From Bryum argenteum (lineage: Eukaryota > Streptophyta > Bryopsida > Bryales > Bryaceae): 64,000 nucleotides of DNA. The position numbers were made by a program, and so were the translations under genes. The notes beneath the pieces are model-generated. The model was not told the DNA's origin, did no database searches, and saw nothing but the letters and a program-made list of their open reading frames with translations. The DNA is taken from contig CM073324.1 of the NCBI GenBank assembly GCA_037043015.1, forward strand, positions 20,476,097-20,540,096, in the 5' to 3' direction. This document shows, in pieces, positions 1 to 12,800 of this stretch (its first letter is position 1; each line of letters starts with the position of its first letter).

Positions 1-917
1 CCACCTTCAAGGGGTCCACAGCTCGCTCACAGTCATCAAGGCGACCATAGACTGGCAAACGAACGTACACTCTGCGCCCGCCCACTCATCACTGGAGCAA
101 TGTCCGGGAAGCACCAGCAGCATGAGAACCAACCAATCAAAGCAAAACGTACCACTGACACAACTGAGCTCGAACTATTCCCCAAATCAAACACTGGAAA
201 TGAAGTTATGACTCGAACAACTCCGCATTGAAGTTGGTATATGGTAAGATTGGCCATACCTTCCTCCCGCCGTCTTCGAGGAGTTCCCTGGAAATTCTTC
301 CTCGAAGCAAGCTATCCACTACAGCCTGCTGATCTCGGTTTACTGACTAACTCATCTTGCTCGCTAGTCAACGCTCAATTCGTCGTTACACTCTGCGATG
401 GTACTGTATCTCGCAAGCTCTGAAAATCGCAGTATGAGAACTCGACTCAGTATTCGATTACCTCCACAGAGATTGCTGCAAAGAGGTCGAAATACCCACC
501 TCTTTTTTCAAGTGAGCTAAATGTTTGCGGCGCCTCTGTCATTCCCGTTCTAGAACTGGCCTGAAAGATTGTGTCGCTTGGATTTCTAGTGCATCGAGCT
601 CCAGACCTCTCTGACTCACCAGACTCCTCTCAATCATCTTTGTAAGTGCGTGCTTCTCATAAATATTGCATTGAGTAGCACGTTGTTATCTGGACACATT
701 TCTTAACGGGTGAAAACAGTGCTGTATAGCAAATCCTCTTTAGTTGGAGTAGAAGGCGATTTCTCAATCGCTCTCTTACTCCTAGTAGCAGATCCTGTTG
801 AAAGGAGTTCGATCTCTTACGGGATTCGATTAGGGCTTGTATCGATCTGAGCGAGCGGGGAGGTTTGATCAATCAAGCTACACCTGTGCAGAGATTGAAA
901 TGCGAAATTGACGAGTG
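1..917. other. Upstream region of the LRR gene, no gene seen
   Basis: I see no coding region with recognisable homology here. The last few hundred bases presumably hold the promoter and 5' leader of the LRR receptor-like gene that starts at 918, but no clear TATA box or other element could be assigned. Short open frames on both strands look like chance. Confidence 0.4.
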
Positions 918-3900
918 ATGAAGATACTTGTGATTGTGCTGGCGATTTGTCTGTCGCTTTCGGCTGTTGCTGAGGGGCAAGCAAGCCTCGATGACAACAA
1001 TGGGCTGCTGGAGTTCAAGGGGAGCGTTGCTGATCCGAATGGCACTCTCAGTTCGTGGGATCCCGTCCGAAATGCAAATCACTGTACGTGGGTGGGCGTC
1101 ACCTGCAGCAACTCCACCATCCCTCGGGTCGTCTCTCTCAACCTCACTGGTAAGCCTGGGATGCCGAAGAGGCTTGACAGTCATGATTTTTAGTGTACTT
1201 TGACAACCTTGGGCATTTAAGGGTTGATGGTGCCCATAAACTCTACTTCCTTTTCAAATGTGACTGTAACCTCTGAATGAGAGTTGACCACCATTCAGTG
1301 ATCTTCACACAAGTGGTCACCTCTTACTCTAGCTCATATTGGTCATGTTTTTAGATTGATAAAAGTGAACAGTGAATTGATGAAATAAAACATAAGATAG
1401 TCTGGGGAGTCAACACAGTCAACTGCTAGGTGACTTGTAGTCATGTTGGTGATGTACCAAGATTATAACAAAGATCGAAGCTCTTGAAACCATCCCAGTT
1501 TCAAGCAGCCCGCTCTCAGAGCCGAGCTCTCGAATGAGTCTCGCAAGGCATTTCAGAACTTGATGGCCATAGCAACTTCTGTTGATTTATCAAGAAACAA
1601 AATGAGTAGACAATCCTAATTACTGCCACTCCATCATGCGTTTGAAATCGGAAAATGATAAATTCAGAGGAGCATGTATTTATTGTTTGTAACTGATTCA
1701 GCTATGGCGCGTGATTGCAGGCACGGCGAATGCAAGACTAGTGGGCGGATTATTCACCGACATCTCCTCACTCTCCGCTCTAGAGAATCTGACACTCTCT
1801 AATCATCACTTCACGGGCGCAATTCCGAGCTCGTTAAGCGATCTTCTCTCTCTGCGGCTCTTGGATCTCAGAAACAATGGCTTTAATGGCTCCATCCCGG
1901 CGGGGCTATCCAACCTCCGCATTCTCAACTTGAATTCCAATCTATTAACAGGCTCCATTTCCCCGAGCCTCTACAAGTTGCAGAAGCTGCAGCTCCACGG
2001 TAACAACCTCTCGGGCACCATCCCGACACCGAGCTCCTGTGGAGACCTTCGGGAACTCGACTTGGGGAAGAATAATTTTACTGGGCGGTTACCCTTCGAG
2101 TTTTCGAACTGCAGGAACTTGACCTTCATCGACATGGCGGAGAATAATCTCGTCGGTGAGATTGATCCCAGGTTCGGGAATCTGCCTAACTTGGCAGGAT
2201 TTCTTGTGCATCAGAATCAGCTGAATGGTACGATTCCGGCTAGCTTTGGCAACTGCTCGAAGCTGGCCAGCTTCTCGGTGCACACGAATCACTTGGAAGG
2301 CGAGATTCCGACCACGTTCGAGAATTGTCCGGAGCTTCAAGGCTTCCTGGTGCAGGGGCAGAACATCAGTGGGCCCATTCCCGCAGGATTCGCGAAGCTG
2401 CAGAAGTTAGACGTGTTATATTTTCAGAACAACAAGATTACTGGGCGGTTGGATCACCTGGAGAATTGCAGTGCGATGATGCAGATTCATGGCGAGAATA
2501 ACCTAATGGAAGGACCGTTGCCAAAGTTCTTCGGCACGAAATGTGAGAAACTTACGCACTTGTTCGTGTCAGGGAACAGGTTCACGGGTGGAATTCCTCC
2601 CTCGCTCGCAGATTGCCCCATGCTGGAGAATATCGGTGTAAGTTGGAATCGTCTGAACGGGACCATTCCGACCGAGCTTTCGAAGTGCAAGAGAATGGAG
2701 AATTTTCAAATCGATAATAATCAGTTTACGGGAACCATACCGCCGGAATTTGGTCAATGGTCGACTTCCATTCACATCATGTACTTGCAGAACAACAACC
2801 TCTCCGGCTCGATACCAAGAGAGCTTGCGAATTGCACTGAGCTCGAGCAATTTCATGCTCAGGAGAATCCGCTTCTGTCAGGAATCATTCCTCCCGAGTT
2901 CGGCAACATGCAGAAGCTCGAGAATCTGGTGATATACAACACAAAAATCTCCGGTGAGATCCCTGCCTCGCTCGGCAACTGCACGAGCTTGAAGTACCTT
3001 GTCCTCAGCAACAACACGCTCAGTGGAAGCATACCGCCCAGCCTTGGAGCCTGCTCCAACCTCGACCTCCTTTTATTATCGAACAATCGATTGGAGGGGT
3101 CGATTCCCGAGTCGCTCGGCAACTGCAGCAACCTCCAGAGCCTCGATCTCTCGATGAATAACTTGACCGGACCAGTCCCGTCATCGTTACAAAGCTGCTA
3201 TTCATTGAGAATCATTTTCCTGAACCGGAATGCATTGTCCGGAGACTTCGAGCTCGACATGAGCAACATGAGCAGCATTCAGTCGGTAGCCGTGGCGAAT
3301 AACGCGATTACAGGGGACGTGTTTCAGTCACTGGCGACGTTGGATGCGAAGATCAATCTCACGGCAGTGGACTTCACGTCGAACTCACTCACCGGCGAAA
3401 TACCTGCACATTTTGATGCGAGCAAGCTTGCCAATCTGAAGCTACTGTTACTCGGCAATAACCAACTTCGTGGACCGATCCCTCGCTGGATCTGGAGCCT
3501 CCCGAAACTTCAATTTCTGGAACTTAAAAACAACTCGCTGTCAGGACCACTGGAGGATGCCGAGTTCGGCAACCTCGTCGGTTACATCAACGAATCCGTC
3601 TCCGGTGCGGATCAAAATCTCACGATTGATTCGCCTTACATTCCTAGCGTGGAAACCACTGTCAGTGGATCCAATGTGAAGTACACAAATGATATCGATT
3701 ACGTGATCTCCATGCAATTGTCCCACAATCAATTGACTGGTTCGATACCCAACGGCATCACGAAGCTTCCAAGAATGAAGTTTCTGGCTTTGTCAAACAA
3801 TTTGTTCACCGGAGAGATTCCGGAGAATATCGGTGCTCTTGGGAAGCTCGAGTCTTTGGATTTGTCGCAGAACCGTTTGACGGGCTCGATTCCGTACTCT

Positions 3901-4239
3901 ATGACGAAACTCTTGGTTCTGAGTCGACTGTTCCTTGCGGGGAACGATCTGTCGGGACCAATACCTGATGGATCCCAGCTCCAATCTTTCACTGATGAGC
4001 ATTGGCATCCCGGGAACGAGGGTCTCTGTGGCCCGCCTTTGAGTGTGTTGTGCAGCAATGGCGGCTCGTCGAATGTCTTGATCGCCGTCCCGGGGCTCGT
4101 GATTGGATTCTTTTTGGGATTTGCTACAATGGCGGTTCTGTTCATTGCATGGACGCCGGCTCGGCATTTTATACGTCCTAAATCTGCTGCTTCTGGAGCA
4201 ACTAGCTTGTGGCAACCCAGAAAAGAGCCAGTTCGTTAA
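918..4239 (+). CDS. Leucine-rich-repeat receptor-like protein (no kinase domain)
   Basis: Two exons, 918..1149 and 1721..4239 (GT at 1150, AG at 1719-1720; frame continues across the junction), give 916 aa. The start is ATG 918, preceded in frame by a GTG. Seen in order: a hydrophobic signal peptide (about residues 1-22), an LRR N-terminal cap with paired Cys (SSWDP..HCTWVGVTC), roughly 30 plant-type LRRs (LxxLxLxxNxLxGxIP), a non-LRR island before the last repeats (around GNLVGYINESVSG), a C-terminal cap with the GNEGLCGPPL motif, one transmembrane helix (VLIAVPGLVIGFFLGF) and a short basic tail ending KEPVR. There is no kinase domain. This is the layout of receptor-like proteins that sense ligands at the plasma membrane and signal through partner kinases. 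The ligand cannot be inferred. Family call is firm, function open. Confidence 0.9.
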
Positions 4240-5418
4240 TCGAAAATTTCTACATACACTATGAGCTTTTGCTCTTTCTGGTACCCAAGATCATCATGTA
4301 TCACAGAACTCGCGACTGCTACAATCGTAGCAAACAAGAGAATGGTACAATACTGAATTGCATCATTTCTCTGTGTATTCTGAATCCAGAATTGCTGGTT
4401 ACAAAATTGATAGTGAAGGAAACATAAACTTCATCTGCTGGAGATACTTCAGTGGAGGACATCACCGACGAAGAGTATGTAGCATTACATTGGTCGGTGA
4501 TTAGATGAAGAGGCTCTATTTCCTTTCACGCTGTGATCCAATGAATCTGAAGACGTGTTTGAGGCAACTTATGGAAGTTAAAGCATCCTCTTTTCAGATT
4601 ACATATATGCTAATCATCACAATTTGTTAACTGTCCTCGATTTCGTAAAAAACTGTCAATATATAGTGTCATTCTACCATACGAAAAACTGCCATTTTAG
4701 TGTGAAGTCTCATTTTAAAGACATATCTAGTATGCCAAATTCACAAACAGTATCTTGTTTGATGACTTCTTATTGAGATCCAATGTCCTAGAAAGTGTCT
4801 ATTTGGTGTATTATTCTCATTGTAACAGAATTAGATACACGAGCATGAGGAGGTTACTCTCGGAGGGTAGACACAAGCTCCAAATGTGGGGTGAAGTTAG
4901 GGAGCTGAGCGCTGGATTCTGGATTTACATCATCCAAGACATACATTCATCCAAAATCATAATTCATCCAACTTCAGCTGCCCTAATTTATGGAATATGC
5001 GATAATAAAGAGGGTGATAAAAAGGAGTAATAGGGAAGTACAGGCCAGCAAAGCAAGCCAGATGCCCAGATGCATTGCATATAGTCAAGATGTCCAATGT
5101 TCGAATTGCTGCTCAGAATCTTCAACGAGGCTGATCCAGAATCATTTATTATTTTGGATATTTTGGATACAACAGTAACAGTTTCCTTTTTCTGGTCCCA
5201 GCTTTTCTTTCAACCTATCTTTTCAAAAAATGGCACAGGATCAACCTTGTGTATGCTTAGGTTGTAGAGTAGTCGGTCAAACAAAAATATCAAAATGCTT
5301 TAAGCTCTAAGTCTCTCTCGAGTCATCTAAATATGGTCACTTCCTAAATTTTATGTTTTAATTTTCTGATGTTGAGATTTTATACATTATTGAGGTACTT
5401 TAGTACATCCCTGGCTAA
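4240..5418. other. Intergenic, AT-rich, no gene seen
   Basis: This stretch follows the LRR gene stop and probably begins with its 3' untranslated region. Small open frames here have no recognisable domain, and nothing else stands out before the MITE at 5419. Confidence 0.4.
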
Positions 5419-5780
5419 GAGCATCTCCAACGGTGCCACTGGGAAATGGCTCTGCCAGAGCCTCCCTTGGAGCTCGCGGAAAGTGGCAGAGGCCTTAATT
5501 TTCGGGCCAGTGCCACGGCACCCACCGGTGGCTCTGAAACCACCTTATCTGTCTCCCACTTCCCGCCATCCTTCCCGAAAAGGAGCAAAACACAGGAATA
5601 TCCGCTTTGACCGGCTCTTACAGAGCTCTGTATATCTTGCAATTTGGCCGTGCCCTGGGCGTCCTTGGCCGAGCCCGACTTTCACGCTAACGTTACAGAG
5701 TTAACGGTGCGATAATATATCCTGCGTTTCCCAGCAGGTTACGGTTTTCCTCCCTCCCAGAGTCTCCGCTGGAGAAGCTC
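5419..5780. mobile_element. PIF/Harbinger-like MITE (362 bp)
   Basis: The element starts GAGCATCTCCAACGG (5419) and ends CCGCTGGAGAAGCTC (5780). The end is the reverse complement of GAGCTTCTCCAGCGG, so the terminal inverted repeats agree at 13 of 15 positions. It is bracketed by the trinucleotide TAA on both sides (5416-5418 and 5781-5783), matching the TWA target duplication of PIF/Harbinger elements. The GAGCATCTCCA terminus is common in plant MITEs. It has no coding capacity, so it would be non-autonomous. Confidence 0.72.
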
Positions 5781-5783
5781 TAA

Positions 5784-6347
5784 GGGCCTTGTGTTGTGAA
5801 CCACTCTGTATGATTAGGGTTTGCTATAACTTTTTACTTTTGATAAATGTTTTGGCTAAGCCAAGAACTACTTGTAGTACTTGAAGGGGGGCAAAACAAT
5901 GAACATAGTTAATGAATTCTTTGATCAAAAATAAAAATTTATAGAAATTATATGTCAATTAGCGTAGATAACACTAAATATAAAGTTTATTGTAGTTCAA
6001 TTTGGTCTGAAAACGCCATTTGAAACAAATAAAATTGAAGGCAGAACAGGCAAAGTCATTTCATAATTTCTTCAAATGGCTGCCCAGCCCCGCCCAAGCG
6101 TTCCCCTGTTTCTGATCCCAATGCACGCACCCAAAGGAGCAAGTTCTCGAAACCGTCGATCTGGCAGCCCACATCGACGGCCCCGGATCGCCTATAAGCT
6201 CGATTCGCGGTGAGCTCTGCTGATGCTCGGGGGTCGTACAGGGAGCAGCTTGTGAAGGTTCCACCGTTTCTCGCTCAACAAGGGCGGCAATCCTCTCATT
6301 CCCTTCTCTCATCGCTCATTTCGTTTTTTTGCTCAATCATCGTCGCC
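5784..6347. other. Promoter and 5' leader region of the cysteine synthase gene
   Basis: Non-coding. The distal part (5830-6060) is AT-rich. The proximal part (6070-6347) is GC-richer and leads into the ATG at 6348, whose context (GCCATGGCT) is a good plant start context. No specific regulatory site could be assigned. Confidence 0.4.
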
Positions 6348-9091
6348 ATGGCTCAAGCTTTGTGCCAAGCTACGAGTGCGGCCGCACTGGGCTGCGTTGC
6401 CCAGGCGCCCCACCTCGCCAAGAGCTCCTCCTCGTCTGTCAAGATGGCCATTGCGCCCTCCTCCATGGTCGGCACTCCCTTGGCAATGCGAATGGCGTCC
6501 CAGAAGCCCATGAGACCCAGATTGTGCCAGGTTGTCAGCCAGGCTGCTATCCTTGAGACCGAGAAGGACCTCGAGATGAACATCGCCGACGACGTCACTC
6601 AGGTTCGCTGCTTGCTCACTCTTTCATTCAATTCTGGCTGCGCCCGATGACTGCCGCAAATGCTCAATTTCTACTGCTGCTGTTATCTTAGGTCGTAGAA
6701 TCCTTATTTTTGTCTTAGATCTTAAATTCTTCAAAACCCAACAGCCTTGTTCGAGCATCGCATATATTATTCTCTGTTCCAAGTCGCAGATTCTGTTGAA
6801 ACCCGAATTCTTTGGGAGACTGGATGCGAGCGCTTGGGTTTGATCATAAGAGTGCATTTTAGTGACAGACTTCGTCGCTTATCTGTAGATATTTCGACGG
6901 CAGGGTTTGGTTTATTGATTGATTTTTGAGTGTGAACGATTAATCTCTGCACACGCAAAATTTGATTCAGATCATTTCTGATGCCCACAATGCGTTTGGT
7001 TCATGGCAGTTGATTGGCAAGACGCCCATGGTGTACCTCAACACGGTTGTGGAGGGTTGTGTCGCTAATATTGCGGCTAAGTTGGAGATCATGGAGCCTT
7101 GCTGCAGTGTCAAGGACAGGTTTGTCAATTGGAGCTTTTATATGCATTTGACGATGCTGGAATTTCAGGTTGCAAGTCTCTCGATTTGTGACGAGTGGTT
7201 GAATAACAACGCCCAGTCTGCCTTCTTTTGAGCACTAATTCTTGTCAAGCTGTGTCAAGTAAATCGTGTATTGAGATCGTTTGAGTAAGCTCTTCAAAAT
7301 TGGGCTACACTGAGGTATTTCATTTTCTTCAATGTGCAGAATCGGCTTTAGCATGATCACTGATGCTGAGGCTAAGGGTGCGATTACCCCTGGGAAGGTA
7401 CTTGGCTTTCTGCACACCGCTATCTGAGTTCTTGTAGCATCTTCTTGTTATGGTGGTCCTTGACAATAGCTTTCTTCTTATGGGAATGGCATTCGCGCTG
7501 GTGCTTCGTACAATATGTATCTTACTTCATGTGAGATATTACTGTATTTAGCGTATACTTTTTAGGATTCTGCTTCATGCTCTTTGGGCAACCAGTTTGT
7601 TTCCCTTGTATTTTCCATCCTTGTCCAGATTGGTTTCTCAATAATTCGCTGTCCATTTGCGAGAACAGAGTATCCTTGTGGAGCCAACCAGTGGAAACAC
7701 GGGTATTGGTTTGGCTTTCATTGCCGCTGCCAAGGGTTACAAGCTCATCCTCACCATGCCTGCATCCATGAGTTTGGAGCGACGTATCTTGTTGAGGGCC
7801 TTCGGTGCTCAGCTCATCCTCACAGACCCCGCGAAGGGAATGAAGGGCGCTGTGCAGAAGGCTGAAGAAATCGTGAAGAAGACTGCCAATTCCTACATGC
7901 TCCAACAATTCGAGAACCCAGCAAATCCCAAGGTATCTCAATCGATCTTCTGTTATCCAAGGATGGTTCATTCCTAACAGGGTCTCGTGTCTAATAATAT
8001 ATTCTTTTTGTTGCGCAGGTTCATTTTGAGACTACTGGACCTGAGATCTGGGAAGACACCGCAGGAAAGATTGACATCTTCGTTGCCGGTATCGGAACCG
8101 GTGGAACGGTAACTGGAGCTGGTCGTTACTTGAAGAGCAAGAACCCTGACGTGAAAGTGAGCACTTCGGCTATCAGTCTCTTGGTTGCATCTTCTCTTAG
8201 CTCCTGTGGACAATACTTACGGTATTTTTGTTTGCAGATCATTGGTGTGGAGCCAACCGAGAGCAGCGTTCTTTCAGGAGGCAAGCCAGGTACAGAGCTC
8301 TTCCCTTTTGAGGCTCCCTTCCCGTATTGCATCACTTTGATCTGCAGGAAGAATCAGTTACGTCGATGAAATAACTTCAGCATTGTAGTAAAGATTGTAC
8401 CAGTATTGTATTCAACTTTCAACCTGTTTCCGGTGACAGGGCCTCACAAGATCCAGGGCATTGGAGCTGGGTTCATCCCCGGAATTCTCGACGTGGAGAT
8501 TCTTGACGAAATCATCCAGGTTTTCTTCTGTTTCATGGAACTGTCAATCGTCTCGACATTAAGGAGTATTTAGAGAATAACGGCTATTGTTACCGTGAGT
8601 CCTGAGCCTGTCTTGTGTTTTTTTTGAGTCACAGATTTCCAGCAATGATGCCGTGGAGATGGCCAAGCAGCTTGCGTTGAAGGAAGGATTGTTGGTAAGT
8701 CGTTCGTTGGAAATGTAATTTGCATAGGAAATAATCTTGTCTATGGTTCGATATCTTAGCTTGTGATGGAACTGTAAGGAAACTTCTGAATGTTGGATCT
8801 TGTGTGACAGGTTGGTATCTCGTCCGGAGCCGCGACAGCTGCTGCCATTGAGGTTGCGAAGAGACCAGAGAACAAGGGAAAACTCATCTGCGTAAGACAC
8901 TTCAACCTCTCATTCAATTCCTTATCGTGCAAAAACACAGCAGCTTGTACCTTTTCTTGTAATGGAGCATGCAGCTTATGTAGTTATGGGTGCCTCAGGT
9001 GGTTCTTCCCAGCTTCGGAGAACGATATCTGTCGTCAGTGCTTTTCCAATCCATCCGGGAAGAAGCCGAGGCAATGACGGCAGAAGCTTAG
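6348..9091 (+). CDS. O-acetylserine (thiol) lyase / cysteine synthase, plastid-type
   Basis: Ten exons: 6348..6602, 7010..7119, 7340..7397, 7669..7932, 8019..8156, 8238..8289, 8440..8519, 8635..8694, 8811..8891, 8999..9091. All have GT-AG borders and the phase is kept throughout, giving 396 aa. The first ~75 residues are Ser/Ala-rich and basic, as in a plastid transit peptide. The mature enzyme begins at [16 protein letters not shown]. It contains the PLP-binding lysine in CCSVKDR, the substrate loop PTSGNTG, the PLP-phosphate loop GIGTGGT, and the C-terminal SSGAA and PSFGERYL blocks. The family makes cysteine from O-acetylserine and sulfide and binds serine acetyltransferase. One small oddity is IGFSMI where most relatives have Tyr. 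Plastid location is inferred from the N-terminus. Confidence 0.95.
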
Positions 9092-9825
9092 ATAGTTCTG
9101 AGAGTGTATGGCGGTCGGATGTCGATCGGCGAATGTGAACCTTTTTTGTACAACGTAATCAATGAGATGAGTTCATACCACGTGAGTATGCAACCGGAGC
9201 TTCTGATGTCACATAATATTATATGTTATGAACTTCGCTCGTAACCAGCATGCTTGAATGTTACTCAGATCTCGTAGTGTTTGTATCATTTACGCACAGG
9301 GGACACTTCTGTACTCGTGTGAGGGTAAAAATTGTAAGGGCCACTTTATATTAGGGCCCATTTCCAAACCCTAGGCATCAACCTAGGAGAATGCTTAGAT
9401 TGCCCAAATGGGCCCTAACAAGTACATGTACAAGTTAATGATAAGGAATTTGAATCTAAGATTCGTAACAAGTACATGTACAAGTTTGGTTCCAAATCCT
9501 TCCGTCGTATTTCGATGGACGATGCGTTGATTGTAAGATAGCATAAATACGTTGGAATGAAGTCCCGTTGATAATGAACCATGAGTGGCCAGACCTACTT
9601 GAACGTGAAGGTTTCCATACTTTTCAATACATACGAATGAAACCTTAATGACCACACAACATAACCCTGCATGCTCACTTCTCACTCGGATCATCGTACC
9701 TTGATAAACTATTAAGACATTGAAGCAAACTAACAACACGGGAAGGATCCAAAATGCCTTGTGAGAACTACCCACATGAAAATATACAGAGGAAATGAAT
9801 GCAAAGAGTACAAGTGAAAGGAGAG
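9092..9825. other. Convergent 3' region between cysteine synthase and VPS11
   Basis: This region holds the 3' ends of two convergent genes. An inverted repeat TTAGGGCCCATTT (9351-9363) / AAATGGGCCCTAA (9406-9418) encloses a 42-base loop that contains CCTAGG twice. It could fold as a hairpin and may act in 3' end formation or be a small MITE remnant. No coding region is evident. Confidence 0.5.
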
Positions 9826-12800
9826 TCAAGTTCTCAAACTATTTCCTCTGCTAAGTGAAGTGGCAGCACCAGCGCGAGGTTGAGCAGGCTTGTTCAGGAT
9901 GCCTCGTCCGAAATACTCCGCAATGACGGAGAATCCATCGTCGGAGTTCCGGAGCAACTGGAAGAACGTGTCATGGTCGTTCACGTTGGCCTCCAGGGAA
10001 CGCTTCATGTCCAGCACATGGCGGTTGGCAGGGGCGCACACCGGGCACTCCTTCTCATTGTCGCCCAGACAACGCTGATGGAAGGAATGCATGCACAAGA
10101 AGTGCACCGCCGGCAGATCCAGCGCCGATGTGCACGCCGTGCACTTGCTTAGCTGAAAGATGCGTGCATGTGATCGCAGCTCTTGCACCTCCGCACGCAT
10201 TGCAGCTGTCTCCTCCTGAGCAATGCCCACCATTCAGATTTCGTTAGAATCCATAGGTCTTTAGCCACTACAACGATGTATTATTATCCCGATTGTAACA
10301 CAACCCTCTCTCGATCCTGAAAGCCAAGTAGCGAACTCCAAGAGAAAGTGAACTCATGATATTCTATCACTTAATGAATCATGCTTTGTCGAAGTTAAAC
10401 GCATTGAGGACACTACTGTGGCTTTCCCCAGTTGAAGAACAGTACGCTTTCGATCTGCAGGTCTTATCGGGTCTCAGTTGACTTCAAGGAGGTCTTTCTA
10501 GAGAGGGAACTTCGGACTTGTTTGAAGGTAACGATGGAGAGGTGAAAATAGATGCTTTGAGCTCGAGTATTATTTCAAGATTTTAGATATAGAAGGATCA
10601 ACCTCGAGGTAAGTGAGTATAGGTGAGTAAATGAATTTGCAAGACACTGATGAATTTACAGTTTGAGGGTTTCACGGGGAATGGTTACCTGATACTTTTC
10701 AATGGCTTTCCGGTCCTCATCAATCAACCGAGTTTCCTGCTGCAATTGCCGAGCGACGTACTCTTTCACCACTGCCAGCGTAAGGTTGAGATTCTTGGAC
10801 AACTTCTGGAGAACAATCAAAGGAGGGAGCAGCTCATCACGCTCAATATGCACCAACACTTCCCGCACTTCATCGGAGCAGTTCTCACCGTGCTCCCCGA
10901 AGTATGACAACACATCGTTCCACAGGGACGGATCACCACCTCGAGCAGATTCGCCGAGACGTTTACAAGTTGTAATCAAGCCTTGGTAGTCATGGTCTTT
11001 CATGTACACAGCCAAGACCTCCTTGTACAGCTTCATTTTCTCATACAGAAACAAAAGACCGTCTCGAAACTTGTGCATCTGGCACAACACCAAAGCAAGG
11101 TCGACGTCGTAGCGTGGGGCGTTTTCATGAGGACCCCAGCCGGATTTCAGCAACGTCAAAGCTTTGGCACGTCTCTCAACTTGATCTTCAGTAGGCACAA
11201 CCTCAATCTTTTCGATCTGATGCTCCTTCTGCTCCTCGTCTGGGTTAATATCAGCCACGGCTTCTACGGATTCTTTTCGTCTGTGAATCGGTAACACAAG
11301 TCCTCCTATCTTCCCTACTGCTTTGATCACTTGGCCGCCAGCGGCTATCACTTGACCCCCTGCGGCTATCACTTGACCACCAGCTGCAAGTATCAGGTTT
11401 CCGTGATGATGCTCCTCTGAACCTTCCTTCACATCTGGCTCCTGTATGTCTTCCGGCTCCTCCGGTGGAGGAGACTCTTCCGGAAAGTCTGGTGTGCGGA
11501 GATTCTCGGATAAGTAAAGCTCAAGCAACGTATTGTAAAGCTCAGTGTGTTGAGGAGAGTCTTTCACTGCTTCGATGTACTGCTCCAGAAATACCATCAG
11601 CCACTTCGGTTGGTCGATGAACACGTGAATGAACTCAACAGGGGAGGGTAACAAGCTGGAGAGCCTCCCACTGCTGGAGGAAGCACCAGCAGCAACTGGT
11701 GGTGGAGTACTCGCTCCAGTGTTTGTACATAGCTTCAGAAGCGCTGCAGTTGTTTCGGCAGGCTTGTGCTCCACGAGTACTTTCCCGTATTGTTTCAACG
11801 TAATGGTAGACTCATACAACGAAAGTCCTGTTATGTACTGCAGAGCTTCCTCGTACCGCTTCAAGTCCTCCAGCAGTATTTTCAAGTACCACTCGTGTTC
11901 CCCTGCTCGCATTGCCACGAAGAGAGCGTGCTGGTAGTATCCAGCTGCCCTGCAGACCCTCACAGCTGTTTCCACGTCAAACCGAGGCTCCCCTTCCTTA
12001 CCTTCCTCTCCTTTAATGAACTCGTCCAGTTTCGAGACGTCTTTCAGTTTTGTGTAGCAATTGAGAAGCAGAGTGGTGTGATCAGCTGTTGCCAGTCCCT
12101 TCTCATGCAATTTCTCAAGGTAATGAGTCAAGTTGTGTATTCGCTGCGCATCGAGGAACTTCTGAATCACGTAAGATGGCTCCAGTTGCCCTATCGTGCG
12201 AATGTACTGCGACATCGCCTCGTCGTAGCTTTGCTTGCTGTATAAGTGGTCACCGTACTTGCGCATCACCTCAGCCGTAGCTGCAGCATCGGCTTGATTG
12301 TTTTGAACCTACCAAACAATACCAAGGTTCGATCAGGCTATGAAAAAGTGCTGTAATTCGTGCAACGAGGCTTGAGAAGCACGCACTTACCAGATTGATA
12401 GCAACAGTGTACAAGCTCTTGCGAAAGAGCATGTCGAGTTTACTGCCCATGTCCTTCTCAGCAATGCATAATATTCGCTGATCATTCGTAAGCAGTATGA
12501 TTGTACCCCACTCACACAAGATGTGTGCAACGTCCGCCACTGAGTTGCTGTACACAACGAGCTTGTTTTTGAGGTCGTAAATGTAAAGAACGTTCTTGTT
12601 CGGCTTGCGAGGATCTGCTGAGACCACTACGAGGTAGCCACGAAACCAAGCAACGTTCTGTTTGCTCCCTTCGAATGCATAACAGGGTCCGCGGCCATCG
12701 ACCTCGTAGAAGAATACCGCCTCTAGCCGCCCCACCACAAGATCCTGGCAAAGATCACCCAAAACCATATATCAACATAAGCTATACCGTACGTTCATTC

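Noticed and set aside
3729-4215. Two overlapping minus-strand open frames of about 140 codons
   Set aside because: They are antisense shadows of the 3' part of the LRR gene and show no domain.
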